A DNA stretch of 64,000 bases. Origin: Acidobacteriota bacterium. Its GTDB lineage: Bacteria > Acidobacteriota > Blastocatellia > RBC074. Location: positions 124,001-188,000 of the forward strand of contig JACPYM010000117.1 in assembly GCA_016196035.1 (NCBI GenBank), in the 5' to 3' direction. Below, piece by piece: positions 10,235 through 18,953 of this stretch; position 1 is the first letter of the stretch, and each line of letters opens with the position of its first letter. The notes below the pieces were generated by a model. The model was not told where the DNA came from and made no database searches. It was given only the letters and a program-made list of their open reading frames with translations. Position numbers and translations under genes: made by a program.

Positions 10235-10876
10235 TTACTTCGACGCCCAATAAGCAAAGACCAGCAATATCACCAGGGCCAGCAAAACGATGGGCACGGC
10301 CCGCGCCAGCCGCCGATGCTGTTGATTATGTTCAGGTGGCGCGGAGGGCATGAACCATTGGGTGAAAAATGGTTTTCCCGTCACGCCGCGTTGTAATTCC
10401 AGGGTGGAAAGATCAACCGCCGGAGGCGTCTCAGACAGCGTGTCTTCTTCGACCTGGGTTACCGCATAAGAAATGACGCCATAGCTTTGTTTTGGCGAAT
10501 CATCAGGCACAGTTTCATTTGCCGACTGTGCCCCTAGTCGTGCCGAAACATTGGTGATCGCGCCGGGTGGAGTGCCCATGAAATCAGTTCCCTTTTCAAG
10601 GGCAGCTTCAGCTTCACCAGCAGTAGATTTGGCAGGAGGCTGACGTTCAGTTCCGCGTTGAGCAATTTGGTCGGTGCGGGGTTTGGGCGTCAATTCCGGT
10701 GTCGTCGGCCCTAAACTCGCTTCTTGTTCGGCGGTTTGTCCCGGTTTTAATTCATGCGTAGCCGCTTTTTGGGTGGCTAACAGTGCGCTGCCAAACCGTT
10801 CTTGCACCGGCTTGCCACACTGATTGCAGAAATGAGCCGTGGAGCGAAGTTTTGCGCCACAAATTTGACAGAACAT
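10235..10876 (-). CDS. Zinc-ribbon protein with C-terminal membrane anchor
   Basis: The 213-residue product starts with a zinc ribbon (MFCQICGAKL, then HFCNQCGKPV: two CxxC pairs about 13 residues apart). A long, low-complexity polar linker rich in Glu, Thr and Pro follows (about residues 35-170). The protein ends with one hydrophobic helix, VPIVLLALVILLVFAYW, and a short tail, so it should be tail-anchored with the ribbon in the cytoplasm. Such proteins are common in Acidobacteria and their function is unknown. It starts 15 bp after the TlpA-like gene and runs into nth, so the three are probably co-transcribed. Confidence 0.8.
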   Translation of the reverse strand: MFCQICGAKLRSTAHFCNQCGKPVQERFGSALLATQKAATHELKPGQTAEQEASLGPTTPELTPKPRTDQIAQRGTERQPPAKSTAGEAEAALEKGTDFMGTPPGAITNVSARLGAQSANETVPDDSPKQSYGVISYAVTQVEEDTLSETPPAVDLSTLELQRGVTGKPFFTQWFMPSAPPEHNQQHRRLARAVPIVLLALVILLVFAYWASK

Positions 10877-10891
10877 GGTGGGGAGACTCGC

Positions 10892-12199
10892 TTACTTCTC
10901 TTCGATAAGTTTGGCGATGCGTTGCGCCAGTTTGCGGTAATTGCCACCGCCACGTTGCACTTCGCGCACATTGCCACGCCGGTCAATCAGGATCGTCGTG
11001 GGCAAGCCGGTGACGCCATATCGTTCGTCGTTGGTGACATCATCCATTTTGCCGACGGCGCAAGAATACGACAATTGATGCTTGCGTTTGAATGCCAGCA
11101 AGGCTTGCCATTCCTGCTCGCGATTCAAATCGTCTTTCTCATCCGAACGTCCATAAAAGCGCGTCACACCGACAATCTCAAAGCCCCTGCCGGCATATTT
11201 CGTTTGCCATTCGCGAAAGTGCGGAAAGGCCGCGACGCAGGGAGCGCACCACAGCGCCCAAAAATCTACCAGCACAACCTTGCCGCGCAACTCGTTAAGC
11301 TTGACGGGCTGCCCATCCAGCCAGCGCGGCGCCAGCACCTCGGGCACAGGCTTGCCAATCAGCCGCGCGCTGGTGAGTTCGGCTTGATAAGCGTCGCGCC
11401 ATTGCGATTGCGGATCGAAATCCGTTTTGAGCACTTGCTGATGAAACTCGCCCGCCTCTTTTTGTTTGCCCGCCTGTTCCAGCAACGCCACGATCAGCGC
11501 GGCCAAATTCGGACGCAACGGATCAACCACTTCGCGCCAGCGCGGGTTCATGGCTTGCGGGCTTTTCGTGAAGTCATAGGCCTCGCGCGCAAACTGCAAG
11601 CTCAACTCCACCTGTCCGCGTTCGCGCAAAGCCACGGCCAAGTCCTTCTGCAAACTCAGGCGCAGCGGCATCTCTTCATTGAAGCTGCCTGGAAAATCCA
11701 GCTTGGTTTCACTCAGGGTTTTGAGTGCCTCGGCAAGTTGATCGGTCTCCAGCAGCGCGCGTAACAAACCAATCCGTGCCTTGGCAAGGGTGTTTAGATT
11801 GCGCAGGTCTTTCAGGTACAGGCGATATGCTTCAACGGCGGGAGCATATTGTTCGCCCATCTCATACAGGCGAATCAACGCCAGCAACTCCTCGCCCTTC
11901 CAGTCCGCTGCTTTGAAGGGAGCCACGCGTTGCACCGCCATTTGCCGCAGCGCTGTTTTAATAGCCTCGAGTTGATCGGGCGCTTGCGCTTTCTCTTGTT
12001 CCGCATTGCGCAAAACTTCAGTCATCTGTTTGCGCTGCTGATTGACCACCTGGTTCAACGCATCAGAAGGCTTCTTATCCCTCTGCGCCACCTGTGCCGC
12101 TTGCCCCGCTTGCCCCCACTCCACAACAAACACCTCGCCCACCAGCAGCAAGCACGCCGTCAATCCAATCAGCCAGGCAAAGGGAAACTTTGTTTTCAT
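10892..12199 (-). CDS. TlpA/ResA-like thioredoxin with N-terminal helical-repeat region
   Basis: The ATG at 12199 (435 residues) places a signal-anchor (FAWLIGLTACLLLVGEVFVV) directly at the N-terminus; the in-frame extension upstream has no hydrophobic start. Residues 60-270 are alpha-helical and TPR-like. The last 150 residues form a thioredoxin fold with the redox motif WCAPC near residue 317 and the cis-proline segment GLPTTILIDRRG. The inferred role is thiol reduction or cytochrome c maturation-like chemistry outside the inner membrane. It heads a run with a zinc-ribbon protein and nth. The combination of a TPR-like half with TlpA is typical of Acidobacteria and Bacteroidetes; the partner is unknown. 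Confidence 0.88.
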   Translation of the reverse strand: MKTKFPFAWLIGLTACLLLVGEVFVVEWGQAGQAAQVAQRDKKPSDALNQVVNQQRKQMTEVLRNAEQEKAQAPDQLEAIKTALRQMAVQRVAPFKAADWKGEELLALIRLYEMGEQYAPAVEAYRLYLKDLRNLNTLAKARIGLLRALLETDQLAEALKTLSETKLDFPGSFNEEMPLRLSLQKDLAVALRERGQVELSLQFAREAYDFTKSPQAMNPRWREVVDPLRPNLAALIVALLEQAGKQKEAGEFHQQVLKTDFDPQSQWRDAYQAELTSARLIGKPVPEVLAPRWLDGQPVKLNELRGKVVLVDFWALWCAPCVAAFPHFREWQTKYAGRGFEIVGVTRFYGRSDEKDDLNREQEWQALLAFKRKHQLSYSCAVGKMDDVTNDERYGVTGLPTTILIDRRGNVREVQRGGGNYRKLAQRIAKLIEEK

Positions 12200-12373
12200 A
12201 GGTACTCGAAATACGCGATGGTTTATGTTGCTCACGATGCCGCGCATTTTATGCGCACCTGCAAAGCGTCACAAGCCATGCAACTCTAATCTGGCCGCTG
12301 GCTGGACAATCCTGGAACGATGTTGTACAAACGCCGCCTAGCTCCCACCATCCGTGCAAAGGACGCTGCACTA

Positions 12374-13084
12374 ATGAAATTCGGCGTAGTCATCTTTCCC
12401 GGATCGAATTGCGATCACGACGCCTATCACGTCATCAGCAAGGTCATCGGCCAACCCGTAGATTTCATCTGGCACAAAGACACCGACGTAACCTCGTTTG
12501 ACGCGATCATTTTGCCCGGCGGCTTCTCTTACGGCGATTACCTGCGCACGGGCGCCATCGCGCGTTTCTCGCCCGTGATGAATTCGATCAAGGAATTCGC
12601 CAGCGGCGGCGGCCTGGTCATCGGCATCTGTAACGGCTTTCAAATCCTGTGTGAAGCCGGCCTGCTGCCCGGTGCGTTGTTACGCAATCGCAGCCTGAAA
12701 TACATCTGCGAGCACGTCAATCTGCGCGTCGAACAGGTCAATACGCCCTTCACCACTGATTGCAGCGCCGGCCAAATCCTGAGCGTGCCGATTGCGCACG
12801 GCGAAGGCAATTACTTTTGCGATCCGGCCACGCTGGCCGAACTTGAAGGCGAGGGCCGCGTGATCTTTCGATATTGCGACGCCACCGGCAATATCACTGA
12901 CGCCGCCAATCCGAACGGTTCACTCAACGGCATCGCTGGCATCTGCAACCGCGAACGCAATGTGCTGGGCATGATGCCGCACCCTGAACGCGCGGCGGAA
13001 AGCGCCCTGGGCAGCAACGATGGGCGCGTCATCTTCCGTTCGATGGCCGACAGCTTGCGCGAAATGCTGAAGCAACACGCTTAA
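12374..13084 (+). CDS. purQ: Phosphoribosylformylglycinamidine synthase, glutaminase subunit
   Basis: PurQ releases ammonia from glutamine for the PurL synthetase in step four of purine synthesis. The ATG at 12374 gives 236 residues, matching family length, and starts with the family motif [21 protein letters not shown] lies about 10 nt upstream. The nucleophile is the cysteine of GICNGFQ near residue 86. The catalytic His and Glu lie in MMPHPERA near residue 202. It is followed after 65 bp by purL in the same direction. A purS gene, expected with this small-PurL system, is not in the window. Confidence 0.97.
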   Translation: MKFGVVIFPGSNCDHDAYHVISKVIGQPVDFIWHKDTDVTSFDAIILPGGFSYGDYLRTGAIARFSPVMNSIKEFASGGGLVIGICNGFQILCEAGLLPGALLRNRSLKYICEHVNLRVEQVNTPFTTDCSAGQILSVPIAHGEGNYFCDPATLAELEGEGRVIFRYCDATGNITDAANPNGSLNGIAGICNRERNVLGMMPHPERAAESALGSNDGRVIFRSMADSLREMLKQHA

Positions 13085-13119
13085 GCCAAAAGCGCGCGAA
13101 TGATTAAAGACACGCGCGT

Positions 13120-13148
13120 AATCTCAAATCTCCAATTTCAAATTCATC
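13120..13148. repeat. Heptamer array directly before purL
   Basis: About four 7-bp units of the form AATCTCA/AATCTCC/AATTTCA/AATTCAT run right up to the purL start codon. They occupy the position where a ribosome-binding site would normally be. The same unit is found inside the purL coding region at 14381-14410. Confidence 0.75.
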
Positions 13149-13149
13149 C

Positions 13150-15510
13150 ATGCCTGAATTCAAAGTCACACCGGAACTCCTCGATCAGCACAACATCACA
13201 CCTGAAGAGTACGACCGTATCAAACAACTGATGGGCCGCGAGCCTTCCTTCACCGAACTAGGCATCTTCTCAGTGATGTGGTCGGAGCATTGCTCGTACA
13301 AATCCTCGCGCGTGCATTTGAAACGCCTGCCGGTCGAAGGCGAAGCCCTCGTGCAAGGCCCCGGCGAAAACGCGGGCATCGTGGACATCGGCGATGGCTG
13401 GTGCGCCGCCTTCAAGATCGAATCGCACAATCACCCTTCCTTCATCGAGCCGTACCAAGGCGCGGCCACGGGCGTCGGCGGTATCCTGCGCGACATTTTC
13501 ACGATGGGCGCGCGGCCTGTCGCGGCGCTCAACAGTTTGCGCTTCGGCCCGATCCGCGATGCCGAAATTAATGAATCGCGCGAACAGACTTCGGCAACGA
13601 GCATCGCGCGCAATCGCCGCATCGTGGCAGGCGTCGTCAAAGGCATCGGCGATTACGGCAATGCCTTTGGCGTGCCGACCATCGGCGGCGAAGTCTATTT
13701 TGCCGACTGCTATTCGCTCAATCCGCTGGTCAACGCCTTTGCGCTCGGCCTGGTGCGCCGCGAGCAAATCTTTTACGGCAAGGCCGAAGGCGTCGGCAAC
13801 GCGGTCATTTATGTCGGCGCGAAGACGGGCCGCGACGGCATTCACGGCGCCACGATGGCCTCGGCGGAATTTGACGAGAGCGCGCTGGAAAAACGTCCCA
13901 CCGTGCAAGTCGGCGACCCCTTTGCCGAAAAGCTGTTGCTGGAAGCCTGTCTGGAAGCGATGCGTGCCGGGGCCATCGTTGGCATTCAGGACATGGGGGC
14001 TGCCGGGCTGACTTCGTCCTCGTGCGAAATGGGCGCGCGCGCGGGCAATGGCGTCGAGTTGAATCTCGACCATCTGCCACAGCGCGAAATGAACATGACG
14101 GCTTATGAAATGATGCTGTCCGAATCGCAGGAACGCATGCTCATCGTGGCCAATCGCGGTCACGATAACCAGGTGGCGGACATCTTTCGTAAATGGGATC
14201 TGGACGTAGCCATCATTGGCAAAGTGATCGCCGAGCCGCGCCTGCGCATCTGGCACAAAGGCGAACTGGTCGCCGACATTCCCAACCAAGCCCTGACTGA
14301 CGAAGCGCCGCGTTACCAACGCCCAATGGCTGCGCCGGTTTCTGCGCCGGTTGCCGATGTCACGCCGCAACTGGTCGCCCATCTCAAATCTCAAATCTCG
14401 AATCTCAAGTCCGAACCGGCTGCCTTGACTAACATCTTGCACCGCCTGCTCGCGTCGCCCAACCTTGCGTCAAAACAATGGGTCTACCGCCAATACGATC
14501 ACATGGTGCGCACCAACACGGTGGTGCTGCCGGGTTCCGACGCGGCGGTGATTCGCGTCAAAGAAACGCGCCGCAGCCTGGCGATGTCGCTGGATGGCAA
14601 TGGGCGTTATTGCCAGTTGAATCCACGCGAAGGCGCGAAACTGGCCGTGGCCGAAGCCGCGCGCAACGTTGTGTGCAGCGGCGCAAAACCAATCGCCATC
14701 ACCAACTGCCTGAATTTCGCCAGCCCGCAACGCCCCGAAGTGATGTGGTCATTCAGCGAAACGATTGACGGCATCGGCGAAGCCTGTCGCGCGTTCAACA
14801 TCCCCGTGACCGGCGGCAACGTCAGTTTTTATAACGAAACCGAAGGGCGCGGCATCTATCCCACACCCGTCATCGGCATGCTCGGCGTCATCGAAGAAGC
14901 CAAACACGCCACCACGCAATGGTTCAAAGCGGCGGGCGATGTGATCCTGCTGCTCGGCGAAACCGGCAACGACCTGGGCGCCAGCGAAACTCTCGCCGTT
15001 CTAACCGGCGAAGCGGTTGGCGCTGTCCCGCAACTTGATCTGGCGCTGGAAACCGCCGTCCAACAAGTCTGTTTGCAAGCCATTCAAACCGGATTGGTCG
15101 CCTCGGCGCACGATTGCTCGGATGGCGGGTTGGCTGTGGCGCTGGCTGAAAGCTGTTTCTCGCATTACCGCGCCACCGCGCTCGGCGCACAGCTTGATCT
15201 GAGCGAACATTTTCAAGCGAGCGGGTTGCAAAGCCTGCCCGCCAGCCTTGCTCAAAAGCTGGCGCTGCTGTTCGCCGAATCGCCCGCGCGAATTGTGTTG
15301 AGCGTGAGGGCAGAGAATGTGGCCGCAGTGCAGGAACGCGCAACGCAAGCAAAAGTGCCCTGCGCCGTTATTGGGCAAGTCGGCGGTGAACGCCTGAACA
15401 TCGTTTGTGCGGGTGAAACGCTGATAGACGCAGCGGTGGCTGAACTAGAAACGGCCTGGAATGAGGCGTTGCCGCAAAGCTTGGATCGTCCGTTGCAGGC
15501 GGCGGCTTGA
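13150..15510 (+). CDS. purL: Phosphoribosylformylglycinamidine synthase, synthetase subunit
   Basis: PurL uses ATP and ammonia from PurQ to convert FGAR to FGAM. The 786 residues fit the small bacterial PurL that works with PurQ and PurS. Clear family motifs are [13 protein letters not shown] near residue 43, [24 protein letters not shown] near 90, and the second half [19 protein letters not shown] and [15 protein letters not shown]. There is no Shine-Dalgarno sequence before the ATG, because a heptamer array fills that position; the reading frame and conserved N-terminus support this start. Residues about 411-422 ([12 protein letters not shown]) are encoded by a second heptamer array at 14381-14410, located in a variable inter-domain linker. 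The stop lies 7 bp from the convergent DUF3108 gene. Confidence 0.97.
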   Translation: MPEFKVTPELLDQHNITPEEYDRIKQLMGREPSFTELGIFSVMWSEHCSYKSSRVHLKRLPVEGEALVQGPGENAGIVDIGDGWCAAFKIESHNHPSFIEPYQGAATGVGGILRDIFTMGARPVAALNSLRFGPIRDAEINESREQTSATSIARNRRIVAGVVKGIGDYGNAFGVPTIGGEVYFADCYSLNPLVNAFALGLVRREQIFYGKAEGVGNAVIYVGAKTGRDGIHGATMASAEFDESALEKRPTVQVGDPFAEKLLLEACLEAMRAGAIVGIQDMGAAGLTSSSCEMGARAGNGVELNLDHLPQREMNMTAYEMMLSESQERMLIVANRGHDNQVADIFRKWDLDVAIIGKVIAEPRLRIWHKGELVADIPNQALTDEAPRYQRPMAAPVSAPVADVTPQLVAHLKSQISNLKSEPAALTNILHRLLASPNLASKQWVYRQYDHMVRTNTVVLPGSDAAVIRVKETRRSLAMSLDGNGRYCQLNPREGAKLAVAEAARNVVCSGAKPIAITNCLNFASPQRPEVMWSFSETIDGIGEACRAFNIPVTGGNVSFYNETEGRGIYPTPVIGMLGVIEEAKHATTQWFKAAGDVILLLGETGNDLGASETLAVLTGEAVGAVPQLDLALETAVQQVCLQAIQTGLVASAHDCSDGGLAVALAESCFSHYRATALGAQLDLSEHFQASGLQSLPASLAQKLALLFAESPARIVLSVRAENVAAVQERATQAKVPCAVIGQVGGERLNIVCAGETLIDAAVAELETAWNEALPQSLDRPLQAAA
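14381..14410. repeat. Heptamer array inside purL
   Basis: Four 7-bp units (ATCTCAA, ATCTCAA, ATCTCGA, ATCTCAA) lie inside the purL coding region and encode a KSQISNLKS-type peptide in the linker between the two halves. The array keeps the frame. It is the same unit as the array just upstream of the gene. Confidence 0.8.
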
Positions 15511-15517
15511 ATGGGCG

Positions 15518-16522
15518 TTATTTCGTTATCGGCTCCAACTCTTCCTTGCTCGGTTCGACAATCGAACAGTTGTTTTTGAAATTGAGCAGCCGCGCGCTCG
15601 CCGTACCCGCCGAAGTTTTGGCCACGAGCTTGACGGGGATGTGGCTCTTGTCCGCTGTCAGCCACATCGTCATTTCGCCCTGCCTTGAGAACAATTGGCC
15701 GGGGCCGAACAGCTTCGGCTCGATGCGGATCGTATTGAGCTTGCCGCAATCGGTGCCGAGTTTCTCTTTCTTGCCCACCACGATTTCGAATACGTAATTG
15801 ACGCCGTCATCGCTGACCGGGAAGCGCAGCAATTCGTTTTCTTTCAGTTTCTGCAAGCGCACAAAATACAAAGCAGAGATGAGATCAAGCATGCCTTCAG
15901 GTCGTGGCAAAGGCTTACGCTTCACTTCAGCTTGCGGTTTGGTCAGGTCGGTGAATTGGTAATTCACCGCAGCCGGTTCGCGTTCAAACAGCGCCACCTG
16001 CGACTGATTTTTTTTCCCCTCCTTGATCTCGTGCCAATGCAAGCGCGCGCTGAAATCCTGGCGGTCAACCAGCGTTTCGTACCGGTTCAGCACATCAATG
16101 CCGAAAAGGGCGGTCAGGATGCCCTTGGAAACCGCGCTAGCCCGCAGCCGGAAATAACGCTCTTGCGGGTTGGGTTGAAAGGCGAAATCGAGCCGCTTGA
16201 AAAACTCCTCTTCGGTGGCGGGGAGGCCCGGCGGTTCGGCTTCGCCCACGTATTCAAACGTCACCTCGCCGACTTTGGCGGCAATGGGAAAGCGCGTGAA
16301 TTTGACTTCGTAAACCAGCTTCTCGCCCGCTTTGAACGGCAAGGATTTGAACTCGCGCTGCAACTGCGCCAGCGGCAACGCGGATGTCGGCGTGGGCGTG
16401 GGTTTGGCTCGCGCCGCTGCGGTACCAGTCACGACCGGGCCGGCTTGCGCGCGCACAAACGCCAGATAGCACGCGCTACACAACAGCCAAACCAAACTTG
16501 CGGTCACCACAACTCGTCTCAT
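15518..16522 (-). CDS. DUF3108 domain protein (secreted)
   Basis: This 334-residue protein begins with a hydrophobic signal (VVVTASLVWLLCSACYLAFVRAQA) and then a Pro/Thr linker. The rest fits DUF3108, with FKAGEKLVYEVKFTRFPIAAKVGEV near residue 64, the RYFRLRASAVSKGILTALFGI region and a C-terminal MTMWLTADKSHIPVKLVAK motif. The family is periplasmic or envelope associated, and its function is not established. Its ATG directly abuts the stop codon of the ICMT-like gene (TGA then ATG), so translation is probably coupled within the gmhB, GT9, ICMT, DUF3108 run. Confidence 0.87.
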   Translation of the reverse strand: MRRVVVTASLVWLLCSACYLAFVRAQAGPVVTGTAAARAKPTPTPTSALPLAQLQREFKSLPFKAGEKLVYEVKFTRFPIAAKVGEVTFEYVGEAEPPGLPATEEEFFKRLDFAFQPNPQERYFRLRASAVSKGILTALFGIDVLNRYETLVDRQDFSARLHWHEIKEGKKNQSQVALFEREPAAVNYQFTDLTKPQAEVKRKPLPRPEGMLDLISALYFVRLQKLKENELLRFPVSDDGVNYVFEIVVGKKEKLGTDCGKLNTIRIEPKLFGPGQLFSRQGEMTMWLTADKSHIPVKLVAKTSAGTASARLLNFKNNCSIVEPSKEELEPITK

Positions 16523-17104
16523 TCAACCTCGCCAAGCCAGTTTCAACCCCAGCTTCAATGCCAGGAGGCAAAGCACCACGGCCACGCCGAACAGCGCGCG
16601 ATATTCGCGATGATGCAGATACTGCTGCCAATCAAACGTGCGCCGCTGTTCGCTGGCATACGGCGTCAAGCGCGGCACGAACAACGGCACCGCCGCCGCC
16701 CATTGCGTATAGGCCGCGCCAAACAGCCGTGTCATGTGTTCGGCCTCGGCTTGCATCACCGGCCAGTAAATCAGCATAAAGAACACCAACAGCCACAAGC
16801 CCAGCCACCACACGCCGCCGCTCACCGCGCAACCGAGCGCCATCACGAAGCTGCCGAAATAGAGCGGATTGCGCGTATGCGCGTATGGCCCGCTCACCGC
16901 TAGTTCAGCATTCTTGCGCAAATGCCCTGACGCCCAGGCGCGCAGCCCCGCGCCCAGCAACGCCAGCGGCGCGCCCCACGCCAACGAACGCCACGACGGT
17001 TGCGACGCCAATACAAACAGCACCGCCGTCGCAAAGCCCAACGGCACGCGCAACCGTTGCAGCCGCGCGCGCCAGGTAAAACTGTTTTCTGTTTCTACTT
17101 TCAT
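16523..17104 (-). CDS. ICMT/PEMT-like integral membrane methyltransferase
   Basis: The 193-residue product has about four membrane segments and the hallmark [20 protein letters not shown] of the isoprenylcysteine carboxyl methyltransferase / phospholipid methyltransferase superfamily, followed by a conserved [15 protein letters not shown] tail that completes the SAM pocket. The substrate in bacteria is usually unknown; a lipid or membrane-linked product is likely. The ATG at 17104 overlaps the GT9 stop codon by one base (TGATG), indicating translational coupling, and its own stop abuts the DUF3108 start. A GTG three bases upstream is possible. Confidence 0.85.
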   Translation of the reverse strand: MKVETENSFTWRARLQRLRVPLGFATAVLFVLASQPSWRSLAWGAPLALLGAGLRAWASGHLRKNAELAVSGPYAHTRNPLYFGSFVMALGCAVSGGVWWLGLWLLVFFMLIYWPVMQAEAEHMTRLFGAAYTQWAAAVPLFVPRLTPYASEQRRTFDWQQYLHHREYRALFGVAVVLCLLALKLGLKLAWRG

Positions 17105-18174
17105 CACTTGAACGAAACCACTGGCATTTCTTTATTCCGCAATCCGCAATCTGCAATCCGCAAGCGTTTTTCAATGCCCTGCCAGACCATTTCCACCGGC
17201 AGCTTCATGCACGAAATGTGACTGCATTGGCGGCGGTAACAATCGGTGCGGCAATCCAAATCGAAGCGCTCGACCACGACATCCTCCGCTGCGAACGGTC
17301 CGTTGCGCCGCGCCGAAGTCGGCCCGAACAGCGCTACAATCGGCGCGCTGGCCGCCGCCGCCAAATGCATCGGCCCGGTATCGCCGCCGACAAAAAGTTT
17401 TGCTTGCAGTGCCAGCGCGACAAATTCTTTCAAATTGGTATTCAGCAATTCCGCCGCGCCGCTGCGGGATTGCTCAACCACTGCGCGCGCCAGTGCCTCT
17501 TCGCCCGGGCCGTAAGTCACGAACGAACGCAGCCCGTGAACTTGCCACAAACGGTCGGCAATTTCGGCAAAGCCTGCTGTGCTCCAGAGCTTCGTCACCC
17601 AACCGCCACCGGGGTTAAGAATGGCGAACGACCCGCGCGCCGCATACTGTGCGGCAAACTGCCGGTCTTCTTCATTCAAGGCAAGCGGGAAGACATAAGG
17701 CTTGGCGATTTCGCAGCCGAGGTGCGCGGCGAGTTGCAGATTCTTTTCAATGATGTGCCCGCGATCATCCACGGCAACCTGTTCGGTGTAACACGCCGCG
17801 CTGGCCTTTTCACGCAAGGCTTCGGTCGCAAAACCGACGCGGCGCAGGGCGCGCGAAAATTTAACGATGCCAGCCGATTTCAGCAGCCCTTGAAAATCCA
17901 ACGCCACATCAAAGGCGGATTCGTGCAGCCGTTGCACGGCTCGATAAGACGCCCGCCACGTGGCGGGATGCCAGAGCCGTTTGCGCCAGCCGCGCAGATC
18001 CAATTCGATCAAGTCATCCAGATACGGCGTATCGGCCAAGAGCTTCGCCGCCCCGCCGCGTTCGACCGCCCAGGCGATATAGGCCTGCGGCCATGTGCGT
18101 CGCAGCGCCGCCAACGCGGGCAGCGTGTGCACGACATCGCCGATGGCGCCAAGTCTGACAATCAAAATGCGCAT
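17104..18174 (-). CDS. Glycosyltransferase family 9 (heptosyltransferase-like)
   Basis: The protein resembles ADP-heptose:LPS heptosyltransferases. It opens with [21 protein letters not shown], has the central [15 protein letters not shown] and the sugar-nucleotide site [26 protein letters not shown] cysteine cluster near the end ([15 protein letters not shown]) is common in this family. The last 25 residues contain [13 protein letters not shown], which is encoded by the heptamer array at 17134-17163 and is not part of the family fold. The start overlaps the 3' end of gmhB by 13 bp. With gmhB it points to heptose addition to an LPS core; whether it acts as heptosyltransferase I or II cannot be told. 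Confidence 0.92.
   Translation of the reverse strand: MRILIVRLGAIGDVVHTLPALAALRRTWPQAYIAWAVERGGAAKLLADTPYLDDLIELDLRGWRKRLWHPATWRASYRAVQRLHESAFDVALDFQGLLKSAGIVKFSRALRRVGFATEALREKASAACYTEQVAVDDRGHIIEKNLQLAAHLGCEIAKPYVFPLALNEEDRQFAAQYAARGSFAILNPGGGWVTKLWSTAGFAEIADRLWQVHGLRSFVTYGPGEEALARAVVEQSRSGAAELLNTNLKEFVALALQAKLFVGGDTGPMHLAAAASAPIVALFGPTSARRNGPFAAEDVVVERFDLDCRTDCYRRQCSHISCMKLPVEMVWQGIEKRLRIADCGLRNKEMPVVSFK
17134..17163. repeat. Heptamer array at the 3' end of the GT9 gene
   Basis: About four units of the AATCCGC/AATCTGC type lie within the last codons of the GT9 gene and encode its RIADCGLRN tail. The facing copy with opposite orientation lies at 18184-18227, at the other end of the same gene. 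Confidence 0.8.
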
Positions 18175-18848
18175 GGTTCGATAGCGGATGATTCGATTGC
18201 GGATTGCGGATTGCGGATCGCGGATTCAAGGCAAGCGCTCGCTGTACTCAAAATGAACTGCACGGCTTCGAGCAGATTTGCGGCGACGAATTCCGGCTGG
18301 CGCGGCCATTGCGCGCGCTGCGCATACTCTTCACGGCCATAGCCTGTCAGCACGAGCACGCCTTGCGCGCCCGCGCTGTGCCCCATTTCCACATCGCGGT
18401 ACCGGTCGCCAATGACGAAGCTGCGCGCGACATCAATCCCAAAATCTGCGGCTGCCTGCTTGATCAATCCCGGTTTGGGCTTCCGGCAATCGCACTCGAT
18501 GCGATATTGCCGCAAGGCTTCACTTACTTCGACATGCTCAAACGGCAGATGTGGGCAAACATAAAAAGCATCCAGACGCGCGCCAGCCGGTTGCAAGCGG
18601 CGCTGCATTTCGGCGTGCGCCTCGCCGATAAACGATTCGGGGAAGAGACCGCGCGCCACGCCCGATTGATTGGTCAGCACCAGCGCCAACCAATCAGCTT
18701 CATTGATCAAGCGCACGGCTTCGACCGCGCCCGCACAGAAGCGCAAATCGGCCAGTGAGCGCAGATAACCCATCTCTTCATTCAGCGTGCCATCACGATC
18801 CAGGAAGATCGCGCGGCGCGGTTCAAGTTGGGTTTTAGCGTCTTTCAT
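18162..18848 (-). CDS. gmhB: D-glycero-D-manno-heptose-1,7-bisphosphate 7-phosphatase (HAD-IIIA)
   Basis: This HAD phosphatase makes heptose-1-phosphate for ADP-heptose and hence LPS core. The nucleophile motif is [13 protein letters not shown], the second motif [11 protein letters not shown], and the third CRKPKPG with [10 protein letters not shown]. Zinc-loop residues of the GmhB type are present (CPHLPFEHV and ECDC). The catalytic core fits 185-190 residues, but this product has 228. Its tail [14 protein letters not shown] is translated from the heptamer array at 18184-18227. The gene overlaps the GT9 start by 13 bp. It heads the four-gene minus-strand run. Confidence 0.92.
   Translation of the reverse strand: MKDAKTQLEPRRAIFLDRDGTLNEEMGYLRSLADLRFCAGAVEAVRLINEADWLALVLTNQSGVARGLFPESFIGEAHAEMQRRLQPAGARLDAFYVCPHLPFEHVEVSEALRQYRIECDCRKPKPGLIKQAAADFGIDVARSFVIGDRYRDVEMGHSAGAQGVLVLTGYGREEYAQRAQWPRQPEFVAANLLEAVQFILSTASACLESAIRNPQSAIESSAIEPCAF
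18184..18227. repeat. Heptamer array spanning the end of gmhB
   Basis: About six 7-bp units, GATTGCG with variants, overlap the 3' end of gmhB and sit just before the GT9 start. They encode the terminal peptide of GmhB. The orientation is opposite to the array at 17134-17163. Confidence 0.8.
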
Positions 18849-18953
18849 GAGCGATTTGCGAAGCGGCGAGGATAGGACGTGCGGCGTGTCGAGGCAAGCG
18901 GCGGTTAATCCGCGCTGACAGGCGGCGCTTGAGTTTGCTATCTTTGCTGGTAA

